NCBI GenBank assembly: GCA_020632915.1
Contig: JACKEP010000010.1
Location: forward strand, 123,934-187,933
DNA length: 64,000 nt
Direction of reading: 5' to 3'
Origin: Alphaproteobacteria bacterium
GTDB lineage: Bacteria > Myxococcota_A > UBA796 > GCA-2862545
Positions within the stretch are counted from its first letter, which is position 1; each line of letters opens with the position of its first letter. The position numbers and the translations under genes are program-made. Under the pieces are notes generated by a model. That model was not told where the DNA came from, did no database searches, and saw nothing but the letters and a program-made list of their open reading frames with translations. Below, one piece after another: positions 7,424-16,960 of the stretch.

Positions 7424-9036
7424 ACGCCACGCCCCCACGCACCCTCGCCGCGGCCCTCGCGGCCCGCAGCGGCCTCGCCGGTGACGCCGACGACGACGGG
7501 CGGCTGGCCGACCTGCAGGAGATGTTCGCGAACAAGCACCTGCTCGACTGGCGACGGGCGGACGAGCTCGCGCGCGGGCTGGTCACCGACCACGGCGCGG
7601 ACCTGCGGGTGCTGGCGTTCGGCGCGCTGGCGTCCTTCCGGGTGCGCGGCTGGTCCGGTCTGGCCGACGGCCTCGCCGCATGGCAGACCGCCCTCACGGA
7701 CCGCTGGGAGGACGTGGGCCCGGCGCGGGCCGCGCTGCGGGTCGGACCTTCGCGACGCCTCGTCGACACGCTCCACCGCTGGCTGGTCACCGCCGTCGAT
7801 CAGGCTGGACCGAACGGCGATGACGACCTGCCCGAGGTGGGGCCCGACGCCGCAGCGGTGCACGCCGCTTGTGCGCACGGCGACGCCGTCGTGGTCGCCC
7901 TCACGGACCGGTTCGGCACCAACGTGCCGGTCGACCGACGCTGGCTCGACCGTCTCGCGGCGATCGCCGCGGAGCACGCCCCGGTGGCACCTCCGACGAC
8001 GCCCGCCGCGCCCGAGCCGCCTCCCGTGACGACCGCCGCCCGTCCCGACCCGACGCCGCGCGCCCCGGCGGGGCCGATCCCGGTCGCAGCGCCTCCGGTC
8101 CCCGACGTGCCGACCACGCCCGACGCGGCCCGGCTCAAGGATGGCTTCGGCAAGCTGCGAGCGGCGGCGTTGCCGTGGTCCGACGCGCTGCAGGGCGCCG
8201 CCCCCGCGCGCCCCGAGGCGTGGCGCCTGCCCCGCGACCTCGCCTACGCCGCCTTCGCCCCACCCGCGGGGGCGCGGGTCCCGACGCCCGCCCTCCCCGA
8301 CGTGGCCGCGCTCACCCGCGCACCCGATCCTGCCACCCGGCTCGACACCGCCGAACGCGCCTGGCGTCGGCACCTGCTCTGGCTCGATCCCCACCGGGTG
8401 GTCGCCGACAGCCTGCGGGCGCTCGGCCACCACGACGCCGCGGACGCCGTCACCGACACCGTGCGCAGCTGGGCGCGCCGCTGGCCTGGGCTGCTCGACC
8501 TGCACTACGCCGCCGACACCGTGGTCCAGCGCCCGGACGGCACGGTGGGCCCGCCGGCGCCCGTCCCGTGTGCCGACGCCGCCACGCGCGCGTGGCTCAC
8601 GGCCCCCGCGGCCCCCAGCCGAACGCCGGACTCGGGATCTCCCGAACCCCACGCGCAGACCGACGCCACGTCGGTGCTCGATCTGACCCCGATGACCGAC
8701 GCGCTCGCCCGCAACGCGCTCGCCGAGGCCATGGCGGCGTGGGGTCGGGCGGCACGCGCCGTGAGCCCCCGCGACCGGATCCGTCTCACGGTGACCGCCA
8801 CACAGGCCCTGCTCGACGCCGGCCACGGTCGCCTGGCGATCCCGGCATTGACGTCGTCCGACGAAGACATCCAGCGGTTCGAGATCGAGGTCTGGGAACC
8901 GGATCTGGCTTCCGCCCTGCTGGGAAAGGTGCTCACGGTGGCCCGCGTACATCCGGACGCACTGGACGAACGGACGGTGCAGACCCTGCAGCGGCGCCTC
9001 GCCCGGCTGGGTCACCTCGACCACCTCGCCGTCTGA
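7420..9036 (+). CDS. tssA: TssA-family protein, ImpA/VasJ type
   Basis: TssA proteins organise baseplate and sheath assembly. This 538-residue protein has an ImpA-like N-terminal region (about residues 20-190), a Pro/Ala-rich linker (about 190-230) and a C-terminal VasJ-like helical region with repeated R-W-P-L-type pairs. The start is the GTG at 7420, which shares its TG with the tssL stop (GTGA); a start at 7288 would lie inside tssL. It sits between tssL and tssB. Family membership is clear from context and the ImpA-like region, while the TssA subclass is uncertain because the C-terminus is divergent. Confidence 0.85.
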   Translation: MNATPPRTLAAALAARSGLAGDADDDGRLADLQEMFANKHLLDWRRADELARGLVTDHGADLRVLAFGALASFRVRGWSGLADGLAAWQTALTDRWEDVGPARAALRVGPSRRLVDTLHRWLVTAVDQAGPNGDDDLPEVGPDAAAVHAACAHGDAVVVALTDRFGTNVPVDRRWLDRLAAIAAEHAPVAPPTTPAAPEPPPVTTAARPDPTPRAPAGPIPVAAPPVPDVPTTPDAARLKDGFGKLRAAALPWSDALQGAAPARPEAWRLPRDLAYAAFAPPAGARVPTPALPDVAALTRAPDPATRLDTAERAWRRHLLWLDPHRVVADSLRALGHHDAADAVTDTVRSWARRWPGLLDLHYAADTVVQRPDGTVGPPAPVPCADAATRAWLTAPAAPSRTPDSGSPEPHAQTDATSVLDLTPMTDALARNALAEAMAAWGRAARAVSPRDRIRLTVTATQALLDAGHGRLAIPALTSSDEDIQRFEIEVWEPDLASALLGKVLTVARVHPDALDERTVQTLQRRLARLGHLDHLAV

Positions 9037-9053
9037 GACGCCGGAGTTGCCCC

Positions 9054-9533
9054 ATGGCCAACGACAAGCTGCCCGACACCCGGGTCAACCTCACCTACCG
9101 CGACGCCCTCGACGGGGCCCAGGAGGAGCAGGAGCTCCCGTTCCGCCTGCTGGTGGTCGGCGACTTCTCCGCCGGGTCCAACCGTGAGGACCTGGAGGCC
9201 CGCCGGCCGCTCGCCGTCGACCCCTACACGTTCGACCAGCGCATGGCCGAGTCCGACCTCACGCTCGACCTGTCCGTCGACGACCGCCTCACGGAGGGCG
9301 AGGACGCCGGCCAGATCGGCGTGAGCCTGAAGGTGCGCAAGCTCGAGGACTTCGAGCCCCACCGCGTCATCGACCAGGTCGAGGCGCTGCGCAAGCTGCG
9401 CGACGTCCGTGAGGCCCTCGAGGGCCTGAAGACGGCCTTCCTCAACGAGAAGGACTTCCGTCGCCGCATCAACGAGCTGGTCGCCGACGCGTCCCGCGCC
9501 GAGGCCCTGCTCGCCGAGGTCAAGGGCGCCTGA
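9054..9533 (+). CDS. tssB: TssB, T6SS contractile sheath small subunit
   Basis: TssB pairs with TssC to build the contractile tail sheath. The 159-residue protein has the family features: LPFRLLVVGDFSAG near residue 30, RRPLAVD after it, the SLKVRKLEDFEPHRVIDQV segment, and the conserved helix LRKLRDVREALEGLKTAF near the end. Length is typical. The ATG at 9054 lies 17 bases after the tssA stop with a GGAG upstream, and tssC follows after 57 bases. Confidence 0.96.
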   Translation: MANDKLPDTRVNLTYRDALDGAQEEQELPFRLLVVGDFSAGSNREDLEARRPLAVDPYTFDQRMAESDLTLDLSVDDRLTEGEDAGQIGVSLKVRKLEDFEPHRVIDQVEALRKLRDVREALEGLKTAFLNEKDFRRRINELVADASRAEALLAEVKGA

Positions 9534-9590
9534 CGCGCCGTCACCCCACGCTGTCTCCTCACCGCCCTGCGACGCATCGAGAGGCCCACC

Positions 9591-11048
9591 ATGAGTGCCA
9601 TCGCCGCCACCGAGCCCACGACCGCGCCCACCCTGCTCGACGAGATCCTGTCGTCGGCACGCCTCCCCGAGGAGGACCGCGCCCGCTCCAGCCTCGCGCT
9701 CGGCGAGCTCGTCGAGGGCGTCCTCGCCGACACCGCCCAGCGCGGCAAGGTCGACGTCGCCGCCATCGACCGGCTCATCGCCGACATCGACCGCAAGCTG
9801 TCGCGCCAGGTCGACGCCATCCTGCACCACGACCGGTTCCAGGCCCTCGAGAGCGCCTGGCGCGGCCTGAAGTACGTGGTCGACCACGCCGACCCCAAGG
9901 AGAACGTCCTCGTCGAGTACCTCGACGCCACCAAGGCCGAGCTCGCCGACGACTTCGACATGGCGCCGACCCTGCGTGAGAGCCGTCTGTCGCGCGTGGT
10001 CTTCGAGGGGTCCTACGCCCAGTTCGGCGGCGTGCCCTACGGTGCGCTGATCGGGCAGATGAGCTTCGACCCGTCCACGCCCGACATGGCCCTGCTGCGC
10101 CACGTGTCCAACGTGGCCGCCCAGGCCCACGCCCCGTTCGTCGCGGCGGCCGGTGCGGGGTTCTTCGGTGTCGACAGCTACGACCAGCTGCCCGATCGCA
10201 CGTCGGTGAGCACCGACGCCCTCAAGAAGTGGCAGGCGTTCCGCACGTCGCCCAACGCCAACTTCGTCGGGCTCACGCTGCCGCGCTTCCTGCTCCGCCA
10301 GCCCTACGACCCCATCGAGCACCCCGTCCGCGACGGCTCGTTCGTCTACGCCGAGGACGTCTCGGAAGGCCACGAGAGCTACCTGTGGGGCAACGCCGCG
10401 GCGGCGTTCGCGTCCTGCCTCACGCGCAGCTTCGGTCGCTACCGCTGGTGCGCGAACATCATCGGACCCCAGGCCGGCGGGGCCGTGGAGGACCTGCCGC
10501 TCCACGTCTACGACAGCCTCGGCGGCCAGGAGACGAAGGCGCCCACCGAGGCCGCCGTGTCCGACGTCCGCGAGCTGGAGCTGGCCCAGGAGGGCTTCAT
10601 CCCGCTGGTGTGGCGCAAGGGCTCCGACAACGCCGCGTTCTTCAGCGCGTGCTCGGCCCGCAAGCCGAAGGTGTTCGGCCACAGCCCCGAGGGCAAGGCC
10701 GCGGAGCTCAACTTCAAGCTCGGCTCCCAGCTGCCCTACCTGTTCATGGTCACGCGCCTGGCCCACCACATCCGCATGTTCCAGCGCGAGCGCCTGGGCT
10801 CGGCGATGAGCCGCGGCACGATGGAAGAGCAGCTCAACAAGTGGGTGCGCCAGTACGTGTCGGCCCAGGAGAACCCGTCGCCGGCCGTGATGGCCTCCCG
10901 CCCGTTCCGTGAGGTGCACCTCGCGGTGGAGGACATCGCCGGGGAGCCCGGGTGGTACGCGGTGAACATGCGGCTGCGCCCGCACTTCAAGTACCAGGGC
11001 TCGTACTTCGACCTGTCGCTCGTCGGCACCATCGAGCCCAAGGGCTGA
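9591..11048 (+). CDS. tssC: TssC, T6SS contractile sheath large subunit
   Basis: TssC is the large sheath protein that interlocks with TssB and contracts to fire the Hcp tube. The 485-residue protein is of normal length and shows family landmarks: WRGLKYVVDHA, PYGALIGQMSFD, the SVSTDALKKWQAFR region, LPRFLLRQPYD, and the C-terminal WYAVNMRLRPHFKYQG stretch. It is followed by tssE after 4 bases, in the standard order B-C-E. Confidence 0.97.
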   Translation: MSAIAATEPTTAPTLLDEILSSARLPEEDRARSSLALGELVEGVLADTAQRGKVDVAAIDRLIADIDRKLSRQVDAILHHDRFQALESAWRGLKYVVDHADPKENVLVEYLDATKAELADDFDMAPTLRESRLSRVVFEGSYAQFGGVPYGALIGQMSFDPSTPDMALLRHVSNVAAQAHAPFVAAAGAGFFGVDSYDQLPDRTSVSTDALKKWQAFRTSPNANFVGLTLPRFLLRQPYDPIEHPVRDGSFVYAEDVSEGHESYLWGNAAAAFASCLTRSFGRYRWCANIIGPQAGGAVEDLPLHVYDSLGGQETKAPTEAAVSDVRELELAQEGFIPLVWRKGSDNAAFFSACSARKPKVFGHSPEGKAAELNFKLGSQLPYLFMVTRLAHHIRMFQRERLGSAMSRGTMEEQLNKWVRQYVSAQENPSPAVMASRPFREVHLAVEDIAGEPGWYAVNMRLRPHFKYQGSYFDLSLVGTIEPKG

Positions 11049-11052
11049 TCCG

Positions 11053-11493
11053 ATGCGCGACCCCCGCACGCTCCTGCAGCGCCTGCACGGCCCGCCGGGT
11101 TGGCGGCCCGAAGGCCGCGACGGTGCCATCCGCGCCCTGGCCGCCTCGGTCCGCGACAACCTCGAGGACCTGCTCACCACGCGGCAGGGGGCCGCCGCGG
11201 CGGACCCCACCTACGGCCTGCCCGACCTGGGCGGCCTCGTGGCGGGGCTCGACCGGCCGCTGGCCGACACCGAGCAGGACGGCGTGCGCCGCGTGCGCGA
11301 CCGCATCGCCGAGGCGATCCGCACCCACGAGCCGCGCCTGCGCCTGCTCCGGGTGCAGGCGGCCTCGGACCCGGGCGACCCCTTCGCCATCCGCTTCGAG
11401 CTCGAGGGTGAGCTGCTGCACGAAGGCCACCCCGTGGCGCCCTGGCGGCTCGTGGCCGCCCTGCGCGACCAGCGGCTCCAGGTCCTGCACTGA
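11053..11493 (+). CDS. tssE: TssE, gp25-like T6SS baseplate protein
   Basis: TssE is the baseplate wedge component homologous to phage T4 gp25. The 146-residue protein shows the gp25 pattern: RDNLEDLLTTRQG with YGLPDLGG downstream, then RDRIAEAIRTHEPRL and a closing beta-strand region. It lies 4 bases behind tssC and 49 bases ahead of tssF. Size and neighbours make the assignment firm. Confidence 0.93.
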   Translation: MRDPRTLLQRLHGPPGWRPEGRDGAIRALAASVRDNLEDLLTTRQGAAAADPTYGLPDLGGLVAGLDRPLADTEQDGVRRVRDRIAEAIRTHEPRLRLLRVQAASDPGDPFAIRFELEGELLHEGHPVAPWRLVAALRDQRLQVLH

Positions 11494-11542
11494 ACCCCAC
11501 GCCCGGGTCCGGCGCGACCGGTACCCCCACCTGGAGGCTCCC

Positions 11543-13357
11543 GTGACCGCAGGTCGCGACACCCACGCCTGGTACGACGCCGAGCTGGCCGCCCTGCACG
11601 AGCTCGGGGCGGGGTTCGCCGCCGCCCACCCCGACGCCGCCCACCTGCTCTCCGGCAGCGGCGCGGATCCGAGCGTGGAGCGGCTGCTGCAGGGGGTCGC
11701 CTTCCTCAACGCCCGGGTGCGCGAGCGCATCGACGACGAGCTGCCGGAGGTGGCCTACCCGCTGCTGCGCACCCTGTTCCCCGGGTGGCTGCGTCCGCTC
11801 CCCCCCGTCGTGATCCAGGCGTTCGAAGCCGCCGACCTCGGGGCTTCCGCCCTCGTGCCCGCCGGCACCCGGGTGCGCAGCCTGCCGGTGCGCCTCGACG
11901 ACCGCACGCCCGCGATCGCGTGCACCTTCGACACCGCCTGGGACGTCACCGTGCCCCCGTTCACGCTCCGTGAGGTCACCGTGAGCCCGGCGGGTCCCCA
12001 CGAGACGCTCGAGCTGACCTTCGCGATGCCGGCCGGTCGGGTGCTGTCCGACCTCGCCCGCAGCCCCCTCGATCGCCTGCGGATCCACGTCCACGACGTC
12101 GACGCCGCCTTCGCCGCCGCCATCGTCGCCCACCTCACCCACGGAGGCACCGGGCCCGCGCCCCGTCCCATCCTCACCGTGGGGGGCGTCCGTCGTCACC
12201 TGCCGCCGGCTCGCCCGGTCGGCTTCGAGCCCGGGGAAGGGGTCCTCGAAGCCACGGGCGAGCCCGGCCTGCGGCTGCTCACGGAGTACCTCGCGTTTCC
12301 CCGCAAGCTGCTGTTCTTCGAGATCGCGGGCCTGGAGGTGCTCGCCACCCTGGGCGACCACGACCGGTTCACCGTGGCGTTCCCCCTGACGCGACCGTTC
12401 CGGGACGCCCACCGGGTGCGCGCGACCCACCTCGTGCTCGGCGCCACACCCGCGGTCAACCGCTTCGAGCGCGCCGCCCATCCGATCCGCCGACTGCCGC
12501 TGCGCCCGGAGCACCGCATCCTGCCCTCCGGACGCGATCACGACGCCTACGAGGTGCTCGACGTCCGTGAGGTCACCGGGCTGCGGCAGGGCGCGCGCGC
12601 CGCGGTGGCGTACCGCCCGCTGCACGAGGCGATGGCCACCCACGGCGTGGGCGACCAGCCGTGGTTCGACCTGCGCTTGCGCCGCGACCCCGCGCGCCGT
12701 GCCACCACCACCTGGCTGGTGCTGTCGCCGGCCGACCGACCCGACCAGGACGAGCGGATCAGCCTGACGCTGTCGTGCTCCCACGGGGCGCTGCCCGCGG
12801 CGCTGCGGCCCGGCGACGTGCACGAGGTGACCGGCAGCAGCGCGCGCGTGCGCACCCGCAACCTCGACACGCCGACCCCGTCGCTCGCCCCGCCCGTGGG
12901 CACCGCCCTGCCGTGGCGCCTCGTGGGCCTGCTCGCGGCGGCGGGCGCCCTGAGCGACGTGGGCGCGCTCCGCCAGCTCGTGAGCCTGCACAACCACCGC
13001 CTCGCGTCCGGCGACGCCCGCGACGTCGAGGTCCACCGGCGACGCCTCTCCGCGCTCCGCGCGCTCGATCCGGTGCCCGCCGACCGCCTGGTGCCGGTTC
13101 GCCAGCTCCCCGGGGCCGATCGCCGCGCGCCGCCGGCCGCGATGGCGATGTGCCGCGGCACCCGGGTGGCCCTGTCGGTCGGATCGACGGCGCTGGAGGG
13201 CGAGGGCGGCAGCTGGATGCTCGGCGCCGTCCTCGACCGCGTCTTCGCCGGTCGCGCCGCGATCAACGCCTTCAGCCAGCTCGTCGTCCACGACGTCGAC
13301 GGCGCCCATGGAGACCTGCGATGGCCTGCCCGGATCGGACAGCACCTGCTGGCGTGA
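11543..13357 (+). CDS. tssF: TssF, T6SS baseplate subunit
   Basis: TssF forms the wedge of the baseplate with TssG and TssE. The 604-residue protein starts with the typical WYDAELAALHELGAGFA segment, then VERLLQGVAFLNARVRERIDDELPE, and ends with the conserved region around INAFSQLVVH. The chosen GTG at 11543 has GGAGG 8 bases upstream and gives the normal family N-terminus; longer starts would lie within tssE or tssC. Its end overlaps the tssG start. Confidence 0.95.
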   Translation: MTAGRDTHAWYDAELAALHELGAGFAAAHPDAAHLLSGSGADPSVERLLQGVAFLNARVRERIDDELPEVAYPLLRTLFPGWLRPLPPVVIQAFEAADLGASALVPAGTRVRSLPVRLDDRTPAIACTFDTAWDVTVPPFTLREVTVSPAGPHETLELTFAMPAGRVLSDLARSPLDRLRIHVHDVDAAFAAAIVAHLTHGGTGPAPRPILTVGGVRRHLPPARPVGFEPGEGVLEATGEPGLRLLTEYLAFPRKLLFFEIAGLEVLATLGDHDRFTVAFPLTRPFRDAHRVRATHLVLGATPAVNRFERAAHPIRRLPLRPEHRILPSGRDHDAYEVLDVREVTGLRQGARAAVAYRPLHEAMATHGVGDQPWFDLRLRRDPARRATTTWLVLSPADRPDQDERISLTLSCSHGALPAALRPGDVHEVTGSSARVRTRNLDTPTPSLAPPVGTALPWRLVGLLAAAGALSDVGALRQLVSLHNHRLASGDARDVEVHRRRLSALRALDPVPADRLVPVRQLPGADRRAPPAAMAMCRGTRVALSVGSTALEGEGGSWMLGAVLDRVFAGRAAINAFSQLVVHDVDGAHGDLRWPARIGQHLLA

Positions 13358-14304
13358 GCGAGGCCGCGCCCCGGGCCTCGTTCTTCGAGCTGGTCCGCGC
13401 CCTGGAGGCGCAGGCGCCGCAGGCCACGCCACTGGGCGGCGACGGCCCGGTGGCCGCCGAGGTGGTCCGGCTCCGCGCGCACCCGTCGCTCGGCTTTCCC
13501 ACCCGCGACGTCCACGCGGTCGACCGGGTGGACACCCCGAGTGGCCCGCGCACGCGGCTCACGGTGACGTTCCACGGGCTCTACGGCACCGACGGGCCCC
13601 TGCCCCCGCACGACACCGAGGCGCTCCTGCGGGACGACGACACCGTCGCCCGGGACTTCCTCGACGTGTTCAACCACCGCGCCCTCGCCCTGCGCTACCG
13701 CGCCTGGGCCCGCACACGCCCGCACGCCGCCGGCGCGCGGTGGGCCGACACCCCCGTGGGTCGCGCCCTGCACGCGCTCGTCGACCCCCTCGACGCCGGC
13801 GCGTCCGCCTGGGACACGGCAGCGCTCCGGTGGCGCGGCGCCCGCACCCCCCAGGGGCTCGCCGAGGCCGTCGCGGCGATCCTGCCCGGGGTGTCCGTCG
13901 ACGTGGTGGGGTGCGTGCCGCAGCAGGTGCCGATCCCCGACGACCAGCGCCTGCGGCTGGGGAAGGCCGCGTGCGCCCTGGGCCACGACACCGTGCTCGG
14001 CGACCGCGCGTGGGACGCCACGGGTCGGTTCGAGGTGCGCCTGGGCCCGGTGGACCGGGAAACGTTCGACGCCTGCTCCCCCGGCGGCGCCCTCCACGGA
14101 AAGATCGCCGCCACCGTCGACGCATGGAGGGACACGCCCCTGACATGGTCCCTGGTCGTGTGGCTCGCCGCCGAGGCGGTCCCCACGGCACGCCTCGGCA
14201 GCACCAGCCGCCTCGGCGTCGACACCTGGCTCGGGCGCCCACCGCACGTCGCCGCCCTCCACGCCCGGCCGGCGCGCACGCACGCTCCCGGAGGTGTTCC
14301 GTGA
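13321..14304 (+). CDS. tssG: TssG, T6SS baseplate subunit
   Basis: TssG pairs with TssF in the baseplate wedge. The 327-residue product shows the family core FFELVRALEAQAP, VRLRAHPSLGFPTRDV, LTVTFHGLYGTDGPLP and FLDVFNHRALALRYRAW. Two starts are possible: the ATG at 13321, which has GGAG at 13310-13313 with good spacing and overlaps tssF by 37 bases, and the GTG at 13354, which makes a GTGA overlap. I chose the ATG because of its ribosome site. Downstream, clpV begins in another GTGA overlap. Confidence 0.93.
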   Translation: MACPDRTAPAGVSEAAPRASFFELVRALEAQAPQATPLGGDGPVAAEVVRLRAHPSLGFPTRDVHAVDRVDTPSGPRTRLTVTFHGLYGTDGPLPPHDTEALLRDDDTVARDFLDVFNHRALALRYRAWARTRPHAAGARWADTPVGRALHALVDPLDAGASAWDTAALRWRGARTPQGLAEAVAAILPGVSVDVVGCVPQQVPIPDDQRLRLGKAACALGHDTVLGDRAWDATGRFEVRLGPVDRETFDACSPGGALHGKIAATVDAWRDTPLTWSLVVWLAAEAVPTARLGSTSRLGVDTWLGRPPHVAALHARPARTHAPGGVP

Positions 14305-16841
14305 TCGAGGTCGACCTCAAGGCCCTGGTGGGCCGCCTGGACGCTGCGGCCACCCAGGCCCTGCACGCCGCCGCGGGCGCCACGCTCGCCCGTACCCACC
14401 ACGAGGTCACGCCGGCGCACGTCCTGCTCGAGCTGCTCGGCAGCGACCACGCCGACGTGCACGCCCTCCTCGACCGGTTCGCGGTGCCGGCCGACCGGCT
14501 CCGCGCATCGCTGGAGCGCACGCTGTCGGGCCTGCGCACCGGCAACGGGGGCCGCCCGGTGTTCAGTCCCCTGCTGGTGGAGTGGCTCCAGGACGCCTGG
14601 CTCGTGGCCACGGTGGAGGCAGGCGCCACCACGCTGTCTGGGGCTGCGCTGCTGGCCACCGTGGTGCTCCGTCGGGCGCGCTACGGCGACCAGGTGGGCA
14701 CCGCGCTGGCCCACGTCCCCGCCGACAGCCTGCGTGCCGCGCTGCCCGAGCTCCTCGGCGCTCCCACACCGGCCGCCGACGCCGACGACGGCGACGGTCC
14801 CCTCGCCCGGTTCACCGTGGACCTGACCGCCCAGGCACGCGCGGGCACGCTCGACCCGATCTTCGGTCGGGAGGCCGAGATCCGGCGCGTCATCGACGTG
14901 CTCTCCCGCCGCCGCAAGAACAACCCGATCCTCGTCGGCGAGCCCGGCGTGGGCAAGACCGCGGTGGTGGAGGGGCTCGCGCAGGCCATCGTGGCCGGCG
15001 AGGTCCCCGAGGCCCTGCGCGGCGTGAGCCTGCGCACCCTCGACGTCGCGCTGCTGCAGGCCGGAGCGGGCGTTCGCGGTGAGCTGGAGCGCCGTCTCGA
15101 CGGTGTCATCCGCGCCGTGAGGGGGAGCCTCACGCCGATCATCCTGTTCGTCGACGAGGCCCACACCCTCGTGGGCGCCCAGGCGGGCGGCACCGCCGAC
15201 CTGCTCAAGCCCGCCCTCGCCCGCGGCGAGCTGCGCACCATCGCCGCCACCACGTGGCGTGAGTACAAGACCCACCTCGACAAGGACCCCGCGCTGACGC
15301 GCCGCTTCGAGGTGGTGGCGGTGGACGAGCCCACCCCGGCGGTGGCGATCGGCATGCTGCGAGGCCTCGCCGGACGCTACGCCCGCGCCCACGGCGTGCA
15401 CGTCACCGACGCCGCCGTCGTCGCCGCCGTCGAGCTGTCGCACCGCTACCTGACGGGCCGTCAGCTCCCCGACAAGGCCGTGAGCCTGCTCGACACCGCG
15501 GCGGCCCGCGTCCGCATCGGTCAGGACGCGCCGCCCGCCGCGCTCCTCGACGCCCGCGCCCGCCTCGCCGACGCCGAGCGCGCGCTCGCCGCCCACGTCG
15601 CCGACCTCCAGGGCGCCTCCGCCGCCGTGCCCGACCGACGTCCGGACCTCCAGGCCGACGTGGACGCCGCGCGCGCCGACCGCGACGCCTGGCACGACCG
15701 CTGGCAGGCCGAGCGCCACGCCGTGGGCGCCGTGCTCGACGCCCGCACCACCGACGCCTCCGACCGGGCCGCGCTCGACCACGCCGTCGCGGCCCTCGAC
15801 GCCGTGCGGGACGACACGCCCCTGGTGCACGCCGAGGTCGACGCCGACGCCATCGCCCAGGTCGTCGCGGCCTGGACCGGCATCCCCGTGGGGCGGATGG
15901 TCCAGGACGAGCTGGCCACCCTCGACACGCTGGAGGCCCAGCTCGGCGCCCGCATCCGCGGTCAGGACCCGGCGCTGTCGGTGATCGCCGAGGGCATCCG
16001 GCAGGCCCGCGCCGGCCTGCACGACCCGTGTCGCCCGCGCGGCGTGTTCCTGCTCGTCGGCCCGTCGGGCGTGGGCAAGACGGAGACCGCGCTCGGCCTC
16101 GCCGACCTGCTCTACGGCGGCGAGCGCAGCGTGATCACGATCAACCTGTCGGAGTTCCAGGAGAAGCACACGATCAGCCGGCTGGTGGGAAGCCCGCCCG
16201 GCTACGTCGGCTACGGCGAGGGCGGCGTGCTCACGGAGGCCGTGCGGCACAAGCCCTACGCGGTGGTCCTCCTCGACGAGTGCGAGAAGGCCGACCCCGA
16301 GGTGCTCGAGCTGTTCTACCAGGTGTTCGACAAGGGCACGCTCGCCGACGGCGAGGGTCGCCTCGTCGACTTCCGAAACACGGTGATCCTGCTCACGTCC
16401 AACCTCGCCACCGAGCCGCTGACCCGCCTGCTGGAGACCGGCGTGCCCGACGACCCGGAGACGGTCGTCGCCCGCATCCGCCCCATCCTGTCGCGCCACT
16501 TCCAGCCCGCCCTGCTCGCCCGGATGACGGTGGTGCCCTACTACCCGCTGCCCGCCGACGTCCTGCGCGGCGTGGTCGATCTGAAGATCGGCGCCGTCGC
16601 ACGCCGGATCCAGGCCCAGCACGGTGTCCGCCTCACCTGGTCGACGGCCCTCGCCGACACCCTGGCCGCCCGGTGCACCGAGGTGGAGGCGGGCGCGCGC
16701 CACATCGACCACCTCCTGCGCAGCACGCTGTTGCCGGTGCTGTCGCGCCAGCTGCTGTCCGGCATGGTCCGCCAGGACCTCCCCGACCGGCTCCACCTCG
16801 ACGTGGACGCCCTCGGCCAGCCGGTCACGCGGGCGGCGTGA
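14301..16841 (+). CDS. clpV: ClpV/TssH, AAA+ ATPase that recycles the T6SS sheath
   Basis: ClpV disassembles contracted TssB/TssC sheath using ATP. The 846-residue protein has an N-terminal Clp-N domain (about 1-150), a first AAA+ module with Walker A GEPGVGKT and Walker B LFVDEAHT, a coiled middle domain rich in Ala/Asp/Arg (about 410-510), and a second AAA+ module with GPSGVGKT, VLLDECEKA and the pore-region GYVGYGEGG. The start is GTG at 14301 behind a GGAGG, overlapping the tssG stop (GTGA). It is the last gene of the tssK operon; 118 bases and a separate promoter-like site follow. Confidence 0.96.
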   Translation: MIEVDLKALVGRLDAAATQALHAAAGATLARTHHEVTPAHVLLELLGSDHADVHALLDRFAVPADRLRASLERTLSGLRTGNGGRPVFSPLLVEWLQDAWLVATVEAGATTLSGAALLATVVLRRARYGDQVGTALAHVPADSLRAALPELLGAPTPAADADDGDGPLARFTVDLTAQARAGTLDPIFGREAEIRRVIDVLSRRRKNNPILVGEPGVGKTAVVEGLAQAIVAGEVPEALRGVSLRTLDVALLQAGAGVRGELERRLDGVIRAVRGSLTPIILFVDEAHTLVGAQAGGTADLLKPALARGELRTIAATTWREYKTHLDKDPALTRRFEVVAVDEPTPAVAIGMLRGLAGRYARAHGVHVTDAAVVAAVELSHRYLTGRQLPDKAVSLLDTAAARVRIGQDAPPAALLDARARLADAERALAAHVADLQGASAAVPDRRPDLQADVDAARADRDAWHDRWQAERHAVGAVLDARTTDASDRAALDHAVAALDAVRDDTPLVHAEVDADAIAQVVAAWTGIPVGRMVQDELATLDTLEAQLGARIRGQDPALSVIAEGIRQARAGLHDPCRPRGVFLLVGPSGVGKTETALGLADLLYGGERSVITINLSEFQEKHTISRLVGSPPGYVGYGEGGVLTEAVRHKPYAVVLLDECEKADPEVLELFYQVFDKGTLADGEGRLVDFRNTVILLTSNLATEPLTRLLETGVPDDPETVVARIRPILSRHFQPALLARMTVVPYYPLPADVLRGVVDLKIGAVARRIQAQHGVRLTWSTALADTLAARCTEVEAGARHIDHLLRSTLLPVLSRQLLSGMVRQDLPDRLHLDVDALGQPVTRAA

Positions 16842-16900
16842 GCGTGGCCCCGTCGAGCCCGGAAGCGCGTGAGCGTTGGTTGTTCCTCCGGTCACGACGG

Positions 16901-16930
16901 GAAAGGGCGACGCCCCCGGCCGCGTAGATC
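16901..16930 (+). promoter_or_regulatory. Candidate T6SS-type promoter for the vgrG operon
   Basis: GAAAG (16901-16905), an 18-base spacer and GTAGATC (16924-16930) in the 118-base gap between clpV and vgrG, about 30 bases before the chosen vgrG start. Confidence 0.6.
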
Positions 16931-16960
16931 CACCGGGACCGGATGCGCGCGGAGGGAGCG

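Noticed and set aside
9012..11210. 732-codon reverse open frame across tssB-tssC-tssE
   Set aside because: Antisense shadow of three clearly identified genes; no ribosome site or family signature.
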